A stretch of 7,232 bases of DNA from Patescibacteria group bacterium (GTDB lineage Bacteria > Patescibacteriota > Minisyncoccia > Portnoybacterales > GWB1-42-6). Shown one piece after another: positions 1 through 4,892 of this stretch (within the stretch, counting starts at the first letter, position 1; the number at the start of each line of letters is the position of its first letter). A program made the position numbers and the translations under genes. The stretch is taken from the NCBI GenBank assembly GCA_018818145.1, contig JAHIST010000078.1, forward strand, positions 1-7,232, given 5' to 3'. The notes beneath the pieces are model-generated. The model ran no database searches. It saw only the letters and a list, made by a program, of their open reading frames with translations, and was not told the DNA's origin.

Positions 1-85
1 ATATGATAGTAGATGGTGTATCGAGCATAAGCTGATGCTCGGAATCTATTGGTAGCCATGCTTTCAATCTAACACACATTCCCAT
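1..85 (-). CDS. Partial ORF of unknown function, leaving the left edge
   Basis: An open frame of 28 codons starts with ATG at 85 and continues without a stop past position 1. It begins MGMCVRLKAWLP and an alternative ATG lies two codons in, at 79. I do not recognise a family. Support comes mainly from context: it follows an intrinsic terminator (167-189), an extended -10 promoter (136-144) and a hairpin leader, in the order expected for a new minus-strand transcription unit. Upstream of the ATG is a purine-rich GGGAAGAAAA, a weak ribosome-binding candidate. A 7-bp hairpin (CGAGCAT, 22-28, with ATGCTCG, 35-41) lies inside it, so the stretch could instead be a structured RNA. Too short to judge coding potential. 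Confidence 0.25.
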   Translation of the reverse strand, partial: MGMCVRLKAWLPIDSEHQLMLDTPSTII

Positions 86-102
86 TTTTCTTCCCGCTTT
101 AG

Positions 103-124
103 CCCCGCGCACGGAGGCGCGGGG
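103..124 (-). other. GC-rich leader hairpin
   Basis: CCCCGCGC (103-110) pairs perfectly with GCGCGGGG (117-124) around a 6-nt loop. No T-run follows on either strand, so it is unlikely to be a terminator. It lies between the extended -10 at 136-144 and the ATG at 85, so in a minus-strand transcript it would sit within the first 30 nt of the 5' leader, as a stability or translation-control element. Confidence 0.4.
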
Positions 125-135
125 AAATTACTTCT

Positions 136-144
136 ATTATAGCA
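136..144 (-). promoter_or_regulatory. Extended -10 promoter (TGCTATAAT)
   Basis: Read on the minus strand this is TG-C-TATAAT, a perfect extended -10 box. No good -35 hexamer lies at 17 bp spacing (the area is A/T-rich), which is usual for extended -10 promoters. Transcription would begin near 129, just downstream of the terminator at 167-189, and would drive the left-edge ORF. Confidence 0.45.
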
Positions 145-166
145 TCTCATTGTAAAATAAAAAATT

Positions 167-189
167 AAAAAACGCTGCGAAACGCAGCG
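167..189 (-). terminator. Intrinsic terminator after the archease / tRNA-like RNA unit
   Basis: On the minus strand CGCTGCG (189-183) and CGCAGCG (179-173) form a perfect 7-bp stem with a TTT loop, followed by six T (172-167) and further T-rich sequence. This is a textbook Rho-independent terminator. It ends transcripts that have passed through archease and the structured RNA at 198-290. Confidence 0.85.
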
Positions 190-197
190 AAATGATA

Positions 198-290
198 GGC
201 AAAGAGCCGGATAAAACAGCTTGAACTGTTTTATGGGAGACAGGTTATGAGCCCCTCCCGCGACCCACGCCTAAACTCCGGCTCTCTGCC
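198..290 (-). ncRNA. Structured tRNA-like RNA of unknown family
   Basis: Read on the minus strand this stretch folds as a four-armed, cloverleaf-like RNA. The ends close a 13-bp helix (290-278 with 210-198). Its one imperfect pair is A-C on the plus strand but G-U on the minus strand, which favours minus-strand transcription. A D-like arm GCG-TGGGT-CGC follows. Next is an anticodon-like arm with stem GGGAG/CTCCC (259-255, 239-235), a 3-bp inner stem and a 7-nt loop CTCATAA as in tRNA-Met. Last is a T-like arm with a 9-bp perfect stem (234-226, 219-211) and loop TTCAAG. It is not a normal tRNA: the T-like stem is 9 bp rather than 5, its loop is 6 nt, the closing helix is too long and there is no CCA end. 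It starts 5 bp after the archease stop and is followed by an intrinsic terminator. Bacterial Y-RNA-like (YrlA) RNAs are one known kind of tRNA mimic; assignment to that class is speculation. Confidence 0.5.
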
Positions 291-295
291 AATTT

Positions 296-727
296 TTAAA
301 TATCAAAGATCAAGGTCGCCCGCCAATATTGGCCGGTTTTTTTTATTGATAAATCATGGTAGGTGGCGGCTTTGATGTCCAGACTTTTTTGCTGGACCGC
401 CACCCCTTTTATTTTACCTCTTAACTTTGTTTTTTGAAATTCCTTAATGGCAAAATCAAAATAAACCTTTTTGTTAACCTCTCCCCGATATAAAATCTCG
501 CTTAGCCAGTCAACCAATAAAGATTCTAAATCTGCCGATTCTATTTCAACCGTTTCCCAATTTCCCACCCTTCGACTTCGCTCAGGGTAAAATTTCTTAA
601 TTTCCGAATTTCTTGTTTGCTGCTCCGCCATCGCCAGCGCCGCGTTCACAAAAACCTCGGGTAAATCTTTGCCAAAAACCCGAATTTTCAAATCAGCCGG
701 ATGTTCTAAAATTTCATATTTTTGCAT
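296..727 (-). CDS. Archease family protein
   Basis: A 143-residue protein of the archease family. In archaea and eukaryotes, archease helps the RNA ligase RtcB guanylylate and turn over, supporting tRNA splicing and RNA repair; the bacterial role is assumed similar. The N-terminus YEILEHPADLKIRVFGKDL matches the family's opening, with a conserved Asp (D12). The segment VEIESADLESLLVDWLSEIL (about residues 60-79) is the second hallmark, and the chain ends in the typical Asp-Ile (FDI). The start ATG at 727 puts the motif at its usual distance from the N-terminus; there is no clear Shine-Dalgarno site. Residues of about 45-57 include FYPERSRRVGN, encoded by a dispersed palindromic repeat (567-588) absent from normal archeases. 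No rtcB gene lies in this window. The gene is followed at once by the tRNA-like RNA (198-290) and terminator, so both may share a transcript. Confidence 0.9.
   Translation of the reverse strand: MQKYEILEHPADLKIRVFGKDLPEVFVNAALAMAEQQTRNSEIKKFYPERSRRVGNWETVEIESADLESLLVDWLSEILYRGEVNKKVYFDFAIKEFQKTKLRGKIKGVAVQQKSLDIKAATYHDLSIKKTGQYWRATLIFDI
567..588. repeat. CCCTTCGACTTCGCTCAGGG-type palindromic repeat inside archease
   Basis: The 20-mer CCCTTCGACTTCGCTCAGGG (568-587) is an imperfect palindrome, flanked by A and T that also pair. It is a motif I know as dispersed in many bacterial genomes. Here it is read as PERSRR within archease, in a stretch that does not match the family. A related copy with four transitions lies in the femX-like gene (4732-4751), and a copy with one base missing lies at 4992-5008. 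The exact inserted length cannot be fixed by eye. Confidence 0.65.
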
Positions 728-791
728 TTAGGTCATGATCCCGTGAATTGGCGAAAAATTTATCAGAAAATCGAGATGAGTCGAGCGTTAA

Positions 792-842
792 AAATTTGCG
801 TGCTGTGGTCGAGGCGCCGAAGGCGCCGTGGATAGCAAATTT
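792..842. repeat. Palindromic element in the archease-murE gap
   Basis: Outer arms AAATTTGC (792-799) and GCAAATTT (835-842) enclose GGCGCC-GAA-GGCGCC (813-827), so the stretch can fold into a hairpin with an imperfect middle. It looks like another member of the small palindromic repeats seen in the genes nearby, here in an intergenic position. A possible extended -10 for archease (minus strand TGATAAAAT, 866-858) lies just upstream of it, but this is weak. Confidence 0.5.
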
Positions 843-882
843 AGCGAGGCGAATCCGATTTTATCAAATTTTTACGCCCTGC

Positions 883-908
883 GCGGCGGTTTTTTCCGCC
901 GCTTTTTT
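883..908 (+). terminator. Terminator-like hairpin on the plus strand
   Basis: GCGGCGG (883-889) pairs perfectly with CCGCCGC (896-902) around TTTTTT and is followed by TTTTTT (903-908), the form of an intrinsic terminator for plus-strand transcription. No convincing plus-strand gene precedes it. A second hairpin (GCCGC 909-913 with GCGGC 921-925) follows at once, next to the stop codon of the minus-strand murE-like gene. In the minus direction neither hairpin is followed by a T-run, so murE-like has no clear terminator. It may protect murE from opposing transcripts or be part of a repeat. Confidence 0.45.
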
Positions 909-929
909 GCCGCCAAAAAAGCGGCAAAC

Positions 930-2405
930 TTATTTCTGAAAAATCTTTCTCAATTCCTCTTTAACGACCTCCCGGTCGTCCCACTCATACTTTTTGCCGC
1001 CAATAACCATTGTCTGCTCTGTTCCTTTGCCCAAAATTAAAACTATATCGCCCGAATGAGCCAAAGACAGAGCTCTGACGATTGCCTGACGCCTGTCTAA
1101 AGTAATTTCCGGCTTGGTAAATTTGCAACCAGCGCAAATTTCCCGGGCAATTTTTTCCGATGATTCATCATACGGATCTTCATTGCAAACTATCAAAATA
1201 TCGGAGTTCTGCGAAGCAATCCGGCCAAGTTCCGGCCGCTTCCATCTGTCGCGACCCCCGCCGGCCGAGCCAAAAACCGAAATAATTCGATCGTGCGACC
1301 CGCCTTCGTCCCGCAATATGCGGGACTTCGACGAGGCAAGCAAGCTTTTAAATAAAGCAAAAACTTTCTCAAAAGAATCGGGTGTGTGTGCCAAGTCCAC
1401 TACCACCGTAAAATTTTGCCCCTCGTCAATAATTTCCAGCCGCCCCGGAATTGATTTGATTTTTTCCAGCGCCTTTTTAGCCGTTTCCAAACTCACGCCG
1501 CAGGCCTGCCCCATCGTTATCGCCGCCGCGCAATTGGCAACGTTAAACTCACCCAACAAATTTGTTTTAAATTTCACGCCATCAATTTCAAATTCACTCC
1601 CGCTCGCACTTAATTTGATATTTGAAATTTGGATTTTGGATTTTATTTGAAATTTGGATTTTGGATTTTGGATTTTTAAACTATATCCGTATTTATTTTT
1701 GACATTCGGCTCTAAAAAATGTTGCACATTTTCATCGTCCAAATTATAAACTCCGAAACTATCTTTATTTTTTGCCGCTGCTTTAAACAATTCTATTTTC
1801 GCTTCCCGATATTTGGCAAAACTCCCGTGCGCCTCAATGTGCTCGGCTGCCAAATTGGTAAACACCGCGCCCGCCCATTTAATAAACTTGTGCCGGTGCT
1901 GTTTTATCCCTTCCGAAGTTACCTCAATTAAGGCGTACTCACAGTCATTTTTTACCATCTGCCTCAAAGTTTTTTGTATAAAAAACCGGCCGGGCATAGT
2001 CATGTGATAAGGATTCATCACTTCCTTTTGCCCATCGTTTATTGATAAAGACGATATCCACCCAACCCTTGACGTAAAATCTCCCCTAACCCCTCCTAAA
2101 GGAGGGGAACCGCTCCCTCCCTTTAGGGAGGGCTGGGGAGGATTTGTATTTTCCCCCTCTCCTTGATAAGGAGAGGGATGCTTGCCCGCCATAGCTTTAG
2201 CGTCGGCGGGGGGTGAGGTAAATTTTTCGGCCAATATCTTCCCCGCCAGCACCACCACCGTTGACTTTCCTTTTGTCCCCGTCACGCCAATCACCTTCAA
2301 TTTCCGGCTTGGAAAGCCGTAAATCAGCGCACCCAAAAGAGCCAGTTTCCAATGATACCGGCTCAAAAGAAAATCAGGGATTATTTTTTTAAGCAGTTTT
2401 TTCAT
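930..2405 (-). CDS. MurE-type Mur ligase (UDP-MurNAc-tripeptide synthetase-like), short N-domain
   Basis: An ATP-dependent Mur ligase, most like MurE, which adds the third amino acid to UDP-MurNAc-dipeptide in cytoplasmic peptidoglycan synthesis. Start ATG at 2405 (MKKLLKKIIP) is chosen because it forms an ATGA overlap with the Nudix stop; 491 residues. Seen motifs: P-loop GTKGKST (43-49); TNLAAEHIEAHGS (183-195); YREAKIELF with the usual carbamylated Lys position (K203); GEFNVANCAAAI (285-296); PGRLE (320-324); VVDLAHTPDSFEKVF (335-349); GGGRDRWKRPELG (382-394); CNEDPYDE (407-414); GKGTEQ (459-464). The P-loop comes near residue 43 rather than about 110, so the usual MurE N-terminal UDP-binding domain is mostly missing. 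NEDP stands where meso-DAP enzymes have DNPR, so the added amino acid cannot be stated. Three non-family segments are repeat insertions: residues 63-110, 245-264 and about 358-370. Last gene of the femX-rhuM/fic-Nudix operon. Confidence 0.88.
   Translation of the reverse strand: MKKLLKKIIPDFLLSRYHWKLALLGALIYGFPSRKLKVIGVTGTKGKSTVVVLAGKILAEKFTSPPADAKAMAGKHPSPYQGEGENTNPPQPSLKGGSGSPPLGGVRGDFTSRVGWISSLSINDGQKEVMNPYHMTMPGRFFIQKTLRQMVKNDCEYALIEVTSEGIKQHRHKFIKWAGAVFTNLAAEHIEAHGSFAKYREAKIELFKAAAKNKDSFGVYNLDDENVQHFLEPNVKNKYGYSLKIQNPKSKFQIKSKIQISNIKLSASGSEFEIDGVKFKTNLLGEFNVANCAAAITMGQACGVSLETAKKALEKIKSIPGRLEIIDEGQNFTVVVDLAHTPDSFEKVFALFKSLLASSKSRILRDEGGSHDRIISVFGSAGGGRDRWKRPELGRIASQNSDILIVCNEDPYDESSEKIAREICAGCKFTKPEITLDRRQAIVRALSLAHSGDIVLILGKGTEQTMVIGGKKYEWDDREVVKEELRKIFQK
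1302..1337. repeat. Palindromic repeat inside the murE-like gene (third insertion)
   Basis: GTCCCGCA (1308-1315) and TGCGGGAC (1319-1326) form a perfect 8-bp stem around ATA; outer GCCT (1302-1305) and AGGC (1334-1337) also pair. It encodes KSRILRDEGG, at about residues 360-369, in the loop just before the conserved VFGSAGGGRD motif, where related ligases have a shorter linker. The frame is kept. Confidence 0.6.
1621..1677. repeat. Low-complexity direct repeat inside the murE-like gene (second insertion)
   Basis: An identical 24-nt unit, built of TTTGAAATTTGGATTTTGG and further TTT, occurs at 1621-1644 and 1646-1669, followed by another GGATTTTT. The period is 25 nt, not a multiple of three, so the two copies are read in different frames (IQNPKSKFQI and KSKIQISNI), yet no stop arises. 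It sits between YGYSLK and the domain-ending LSASGSEFEIDG. This Asn/Pro/Lys/Ser/Gln/Ile-rich type of repeat is one I associate with CPR genomes. Confidence 0.7.
2074..2222. repeat. Composite palindromic insertion in the murE-like gene with 5-bp target duplication
   Basis: Four hairpins follow one another: CCCCTCCT/AGGAGGGG (2090-2107), CCCTCCC/GGGAGGG (2115-2132), CCCTCTCCTT/AAGGAGAGGG (2155-2177) and CCCGCC/GGCGGG (2185-2210). GTAAA flanks the block at 2074-2078 and 2218-2222, 144 bp apart, exactly 48 codons. Deleting one GTAAA and the block restores KFTSRVGWISSLS on the minus strand, a smooth MurE-like sequence. It adds a Pro/Gly-rich segment (residues 63-110) shortly after the P-loop. The different hairpins suggest nested or joined elements. 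Confidence 0.8.
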
Positions 2406-2830
2406 AAATTCTGACTGCCCCAAAAACACCGCCGATCTTTAATCCATTTAATCACGCCTTCCTTTAAAGCGCCCGGTAAAATCTTTTCTTGTTTTAATTT
2501 TGCTACTTCAATCCAGTAAAAATTAAGATGATCTTCTGCTGATTTTATTTCTTTTTCTAAAATTTTAGCCTCAAAAACTAAATTTATTTCGTGAATTTTT
2601 TTGTCAGCTTCTAAAATTAAATTTTCGACCGTTCCGATATAATTAACTTTGCCTGGCTGCGTACCTATTTCTTCTAAAAGTTCGCGGGCAATTGCTAATT
2701 CAGCCTTCTCGGCAAACTCAATATGCCCTCCCGGAAAAAAATAATAATCTTCTTCTTTTTTCCGACACAACAAAATTTTGTCTTTATCTAATATAACCGC
2801 TCGCACGATTAAATCAAATTTTTCTGGCAT
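2402..2830 (-). CDS. Nudix hydrolase
   Basis: A 142-residue single-domain Nudix hydrolase. Such enzymes cleave nucleoside diphosphates linked to another group, using a metal ion; the substrate here cannot be told. The Nudix box GX5EX7REUXEEXGU is complete: G35, E41, R49-E50-L51, E53-E54 and G56, preceded by the usual FFPGGH. The only softening is Thr57 in the last hydrophobic position. The remaining segments (WIEVAKLKQEKILP near the C-terminus) also fit the fold. Start ATG at 2830 lies 11 bp after the rhuM-fic stop; an ATG 4 nt upstream is out of frame and stops at once. No Shine-Dalgarno site is seen, so re-initiation from the upstream gene is likely. Its TGA stop overlaps the ATG of murE-like (ATGA), which implies translational coupling. 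Its company suggests housecleaning or sugar-nucleotide work, but this is inference. Confidence 0.92.
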   Translation of the reverse strand: MPEKFDLIVRAVILDKDKILLCRKKEEDYYFFPGGHIEFAEKAELAIARELLEEIGTQPGKVNYIGTVENLILEADKKIHEINLVFEAKILEKEIKSAEDHLNFYWIEVAKLKQEKILPGALKEGVIKWIKDRRCFWGSQNL

Positions 2831-2841
2831 ACATAAAAAGT

Positions 2842-3849
2842 TTATTTATTCAAAAAATTAATTATCAATTTTATCATTATCTCCTTTTGTTTCGGCTGAC
2901 TCTCGGCAATCAAAAGCGCCAGCGCTACGAGAGTATTCGGGTTTATTTTCTGCTGACCTTTTTTATTCAGAAGATAATTATTGCGCGACAAAAACAAAAT
3001 AAAAAGCAACGAGGCGATACGCTTATTGCCATCAACAAACGGGTGGTCTTTGATAATAAAATATAGTAAATGCGCCGCTTTTTCCTCAATACTTGGGTAT
3101 AGCTGCTTTCCGCCAAAAGACTGATTTATTGACGCCAAAATTCCCTCCAGCGTTTTGTCTTTTTCCTGACCAAAAACATCACTGGCCTCTTTTTTATTGA
3201 TTAAATCGGCTTTTAATCCGGCAATTGCTTTTTGAGCCTCAACATAATCAATAATTTTTTTAACTTTTTTTGTCAGCTGGCCGATTTCCAATTTACCTTC
3301 GTCATACTTTTGAAGCAATAACCAAGTATTGGCGTAATTTGTGATAACTTCCAGCAAGCCAGAAGCTTCATCATAAGTTGACGCCTTATTTCTTGCCGCC
3401 TCAACTAAAATAAGCGCCTTTTCAAGCTCATCCAGTTGCTCACCTTTAAGCTCTTGGATTCTTCTTTGATTTATAGTAGCACCTTTGATTAGGTGCTCTT
3501 TTAAAATACCGGTTGCCCAAATACGAAATTGGGTGGCTCGCATGGAATTAACGCGGTAGCCGACAGAAACAATCATGTCTAAATTATAAAGATTCATTTT
3601 CCGTTTTCTGCCATCGGCGGCAACCTGTTCCAAAATGGAACAGGTTGAATTTTTGTTTAATTCGCGCGTTTGGTAAATATTATTAATATGCTTTACTATC
3701 GCTGGTCTATACACATCAAAAAGCACCGCTATCTGATGTGCGTCAAGCCAAATAGTTTCTTGCTGAAATTGCACTTTTAATTCGGGCCCTCTTGGAGTGC
3801 GATAAATGATAATTTCTCCTTTATTTTGTTGTTTATTATTATTTTCCAT
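2842..3849 (-). CDS. RhuM-Fic/Doc fusion protein
   Basis: A 335-residue two-domain protein. Residues about 11-123 match the RhuM family (named from a Salmonella pathogenicity-island protein), with GEIIIYRTPRGPELKVQF, an HTH-like stretch WLDAHQIAVLFDVYRPAIVKHI, and the hallmark YNLDMIVSVGYRVNSMRATQFRIWA (88-112). Residues 125-200 are mostly helical. The C-terminal Fic domain has the motif HPFVDGNKR (269-277), containing the catalytic His269, and KAAHLLYFIIKDHPF before it. Fic enzymes usually transfer AMP or another phosphate-containing group to a target protein; GNKR is closer to the Doc form than the classical GNGR, so the reaction is open. STYDEA (157-162) resembles the Fic inhibitory motif S/TxxxE(G/N) but ends in Ala; I do not call it. 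It could be a toxin with an inbuilt DNA-binding domain; no separate antitoxin is visible. It sits between femX-like (6 bp) and Nudix (11 bp), inside a cell-wall operon. Confidence 0.88.
   Translation of the reverse strand: MENNNKQQNKGEIIIYRTPRGPELKVQFQQETIWLDAHQIAVLFDVYRPAIVKHINNIYQTRELNKNSTCSILEQVAADGRKRKMNLYNLDMIVSVGYRVNSMRATQFRIWATGILKEHLIKGATINQRRIQELKGEQLDELEKALILVEAARNKASTYDEASGLLEVITNYANTWLLLQKYDEGKLEIGQLTKKVKKIIDYVEAQKAIAGLKADLINKKEASDVFGQEKDKTLEGILASINQSFGGKQLYPSIEEKAAHLLYFIIKDHPFVDGNKRIASLLFILFLSRNNYLLNKKGQQKINPNTLVALALLIAESQPKQKEIMIKLIINFLNK
3621..3647. repeat. Perfect 12-bp hairpin inside rhuM-fic
   Basis: CAACCTGTTCCA (3621-3632) and TGGAACAGGTTG (3636-3647) are exact reverse complements around AAA. 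It encodes TCSILEQV of the RhuM domain (residues 69-76), which fits the family fairly well, so it may be native coding sequence rather than an insertion. On the plus strand it is followed by AATTTTTG, so it could end antisense transcripts; its symmetry would also suit an operator. Confidence 0.6.
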
Positions 3850-3855
3850 AAAAAA

Positions 3856-4884
3856 TTATCTCCTAATACCTTGCACCAATCTATATAACAAATACCATTT
3901 TTTATCCAGCGGGTAATCCCAATATCCGATGTAATTTACTTCCCGCCCGCCGAAGCCCTTTTTAAAACGGGTAAAACCTTCCCAAGATGATTTGCGCCTA
4001 TCTTGGGTATATTGATTAGCGATGCCCCAAAAATCGTATTCGCTGCAGCCCTGGCTTTTGGCATAGCGAATTTGCTCCCATTGCAATAAATGTGGCGCCA
4101 TTAAATCGCGATGCTCGCCCCTGGTAGCGCCGTGCAAATAAGTGGCAGTTTTGCCAAATATTGCCAAAACATTAACCGCAATAACTTTACTTTCATATTC
4201 AGCCACGAATAGCTCTATTTTTAATTGTTGACTGTTAATTGTTAATTGTTTCTTGTAGTAATCCTTTGGGTGATGCCTAATTTCTTTTCGCGCGCCTGTG
4301 CCTTTAACGGTTAGCCTATAAAATTCCTCAAAATATTTTTCAAAATCCGCGTCGCCGGTTGAAACCATTTTTACTTTTACTCCCTTGCGCTCGGCCAGGT
4401 GAATGTTGTAGCGCGTTTTTTCGTGCATCTGCGCCAAAATCTCGTCTTCACTTTTGATAATGTCCAAAATCAGGGTTTGGGACGGTTCTATGTCATACGA
4501 TAATTGCTTAAAACCTAAATTGTTCAATTGTTCAATTGATAATTCCGGCTCGATCCTAAAAAACATCGCGCCCTCTTTTTGAGCCAATTCTTTAATTTTT
4601 TCTATAAATTCCTCCAGATGGCTGTTGGCTATTGGTTGTTGGTTCTTGGCTAAAAGCGGAGCTTTTGGGCCGTACCAGTATTTCTTGCCCAGCGGCAATT
4701 TTATTTCAATAAATTGAGCGACCCAGCTTAACCCCTCGGCTTCGTTCGGGGCAGATTTTTCTACAAAAAATCTGAAAACGCGCCGACCAAAATTTTTCTG
4801 AAATTCGCCCCAGTCCCAGGATTGTAAAAATGAACCGTTGTTATCCAAAACAAATTTATTCCAATTTTCTTTGCTAATCTCCAT
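3856..4884 (-). CDS. FemAB/FemX family aminoacyltransferase (peptidoglycan bridge formation)
   Basis: A 342-residue FemAB-family protein, with two GNAT-like domains, that would use aminoacyl-tRNA to add a side-chain amino acid to the peptidoglycan stem peptide at the inner face of the membrane. Start ATG at 4884 (MEISKENWNKF) is preferred over ATG at 4926, because the extra 14 residues are encoded by the adjacent repeat element. Family motifs: SFLQSWDWGEFQK (18-30); LPLGKKYWYGPKAPL (64-78); PSQTLILDI (134-142); MHEKTRYNIHLAERKGV (153-169); FYRLTVKGTGAR (188-199); FVAEYESKVIAVNVLAIFG (226-244); YLHGATRGEHRDLMAPHLLQW (249-269); YDFWGIA (283-289); GFTRFKKGFGG (303-313). Non-family stretches at about 42-53, 80-90 and 212-222 coincide with repeats. 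First gene of the operon; a Shine-Dalgarno site for rhuM-fic lies in its last codons. Which amino acid it adds is unknown. Confidence 0.9.
   Translation of the reverse strand: MEISKENWNKFVLDNNGSFLQSWDWGEFQKNFGRRVFRFFVEKSAPNEAEGLSWVAQFIEIKLPLGKKYWYGPKAPLLAKNQQPIANSHLEEFIEKIKELAQKEGAMFFRIEPELSIEQLNNLGFKQLSYDIEPSQTLILDIIKSEDEILAQMHEKTRYNIHLAERKGVKVKMVSTGDADFEKYFEEFYRLTVKGTGARKEIRHHPKDYYKKQLTINSQQLKIELFVAEYESKVIAVNVLAIFGKTATYLHGATRGEHRDLMAPHLLQWEQIRYAKSQGCSEYDFWGIANQYTQDRRKSSWEGFTRFKKGFGGREVNYIGYWDYPLDKKWYLLYRLVQGIRR
3860..3864 (-). promoter_or_regulatory. Ribosome-binding site of rhuM-fic, inside the end of femX-like
   Basis: Minus-strand AGGAG lies 10 nt before the rhuM-fic ATG (3849) and spans the last two Arg codons of femX-like (AGG AGA TAA). 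It is the one clear Shine-Dalgarno site in the operon and supports the ATG at 3849 and coupling of the two genes. Confidence 0.7.
4221..4250. repeat. TTAATTGTT short tandem repeats in femX-like
   Basis: Three copies of TTAATTGTT (4221-4229, 4235-4243, 4242-4250) encode QLTINSQQLKI on the minus strand, between the conserved FYRLT...YYKK segment and FVAEYESK. The segment looks like an in-frame low-complexity insertion in a loop. Confidence 0.6.
4523..4538. repeat. TTCAATTG tandem duplication in femX-like
   Basis: Two adjacent copies of TTCAATTG (4523-4530, 4531-4538) encode part of LSIEQLNNLGF. The protein sequence is acceptable for the family, so this may be a chance or minor repeat. Confidence 0.35.
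4624..4651. repeat. TTGGC/TTGGT simple repeats in femX-like
   Basis: Five TTGG units lie at 4625-4628, 4633-4636, 4640-4643 and beyond, encoding NQQPIANSH (residues 81-89) between PKAPLLAK and EEFIEKIKEL. Related to the TTAATTGTT stretch in style; probably expanded linker sequence. Confidence 0.45.
4732..4751. repeat. CCCCTCGGCTTCGTTCGGGG palindromic repeat in femX-like
   Basis: This 20-mer differs from the archease repeat CCCTTCGACTTCGCTCAGGG by four transitions. It is read as APNEAEGL (residues 45-52), in a different reading frame from the archease copy (PERSRR). It falls in a loop between RFFVEKS and SWVAQFIEIKLPLG. Confidence 0.6.
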
Positions 4885-4892
4885 ATGATTTG

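Noticed and set aside
198..290. Standard tRNA-Met(CAU)
   Set aside because: The CTCATAA loop fits, but the 9-bp T-like stem with a 6-nt loop, the 13-bp end helix, the mismatched anticodon stem and the lack of CCA do not.
748..939. 63-codon plus-strand ORF in the archease-murE gap
   Set aside because: It starts at TTG without an RBS, runs through a palindrome and a terminator hairpin, overlaps the murE stop, and matches no family I know.
1114..1650. 178-codon plus-strand ORF opposite the murE-like gene
   Set aside because: It is the antisense shadow of a gene with complete Mur ligase motifs and shows no family of its own.
2074..2222. CRISPR array
   Set aside because: The hairpins differ in sequence and spacing, and the block is translated within murE-like; there are no regular spacers and no cas genes.
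2406..2429. Upstream ATG (2429) of the murE-like gene
   Set aside because: It would overlap the Nudix gene by 28 bp; ATG 2405 forms the classical ATGA overlap and starts the family-like MKKLLKKIIP.
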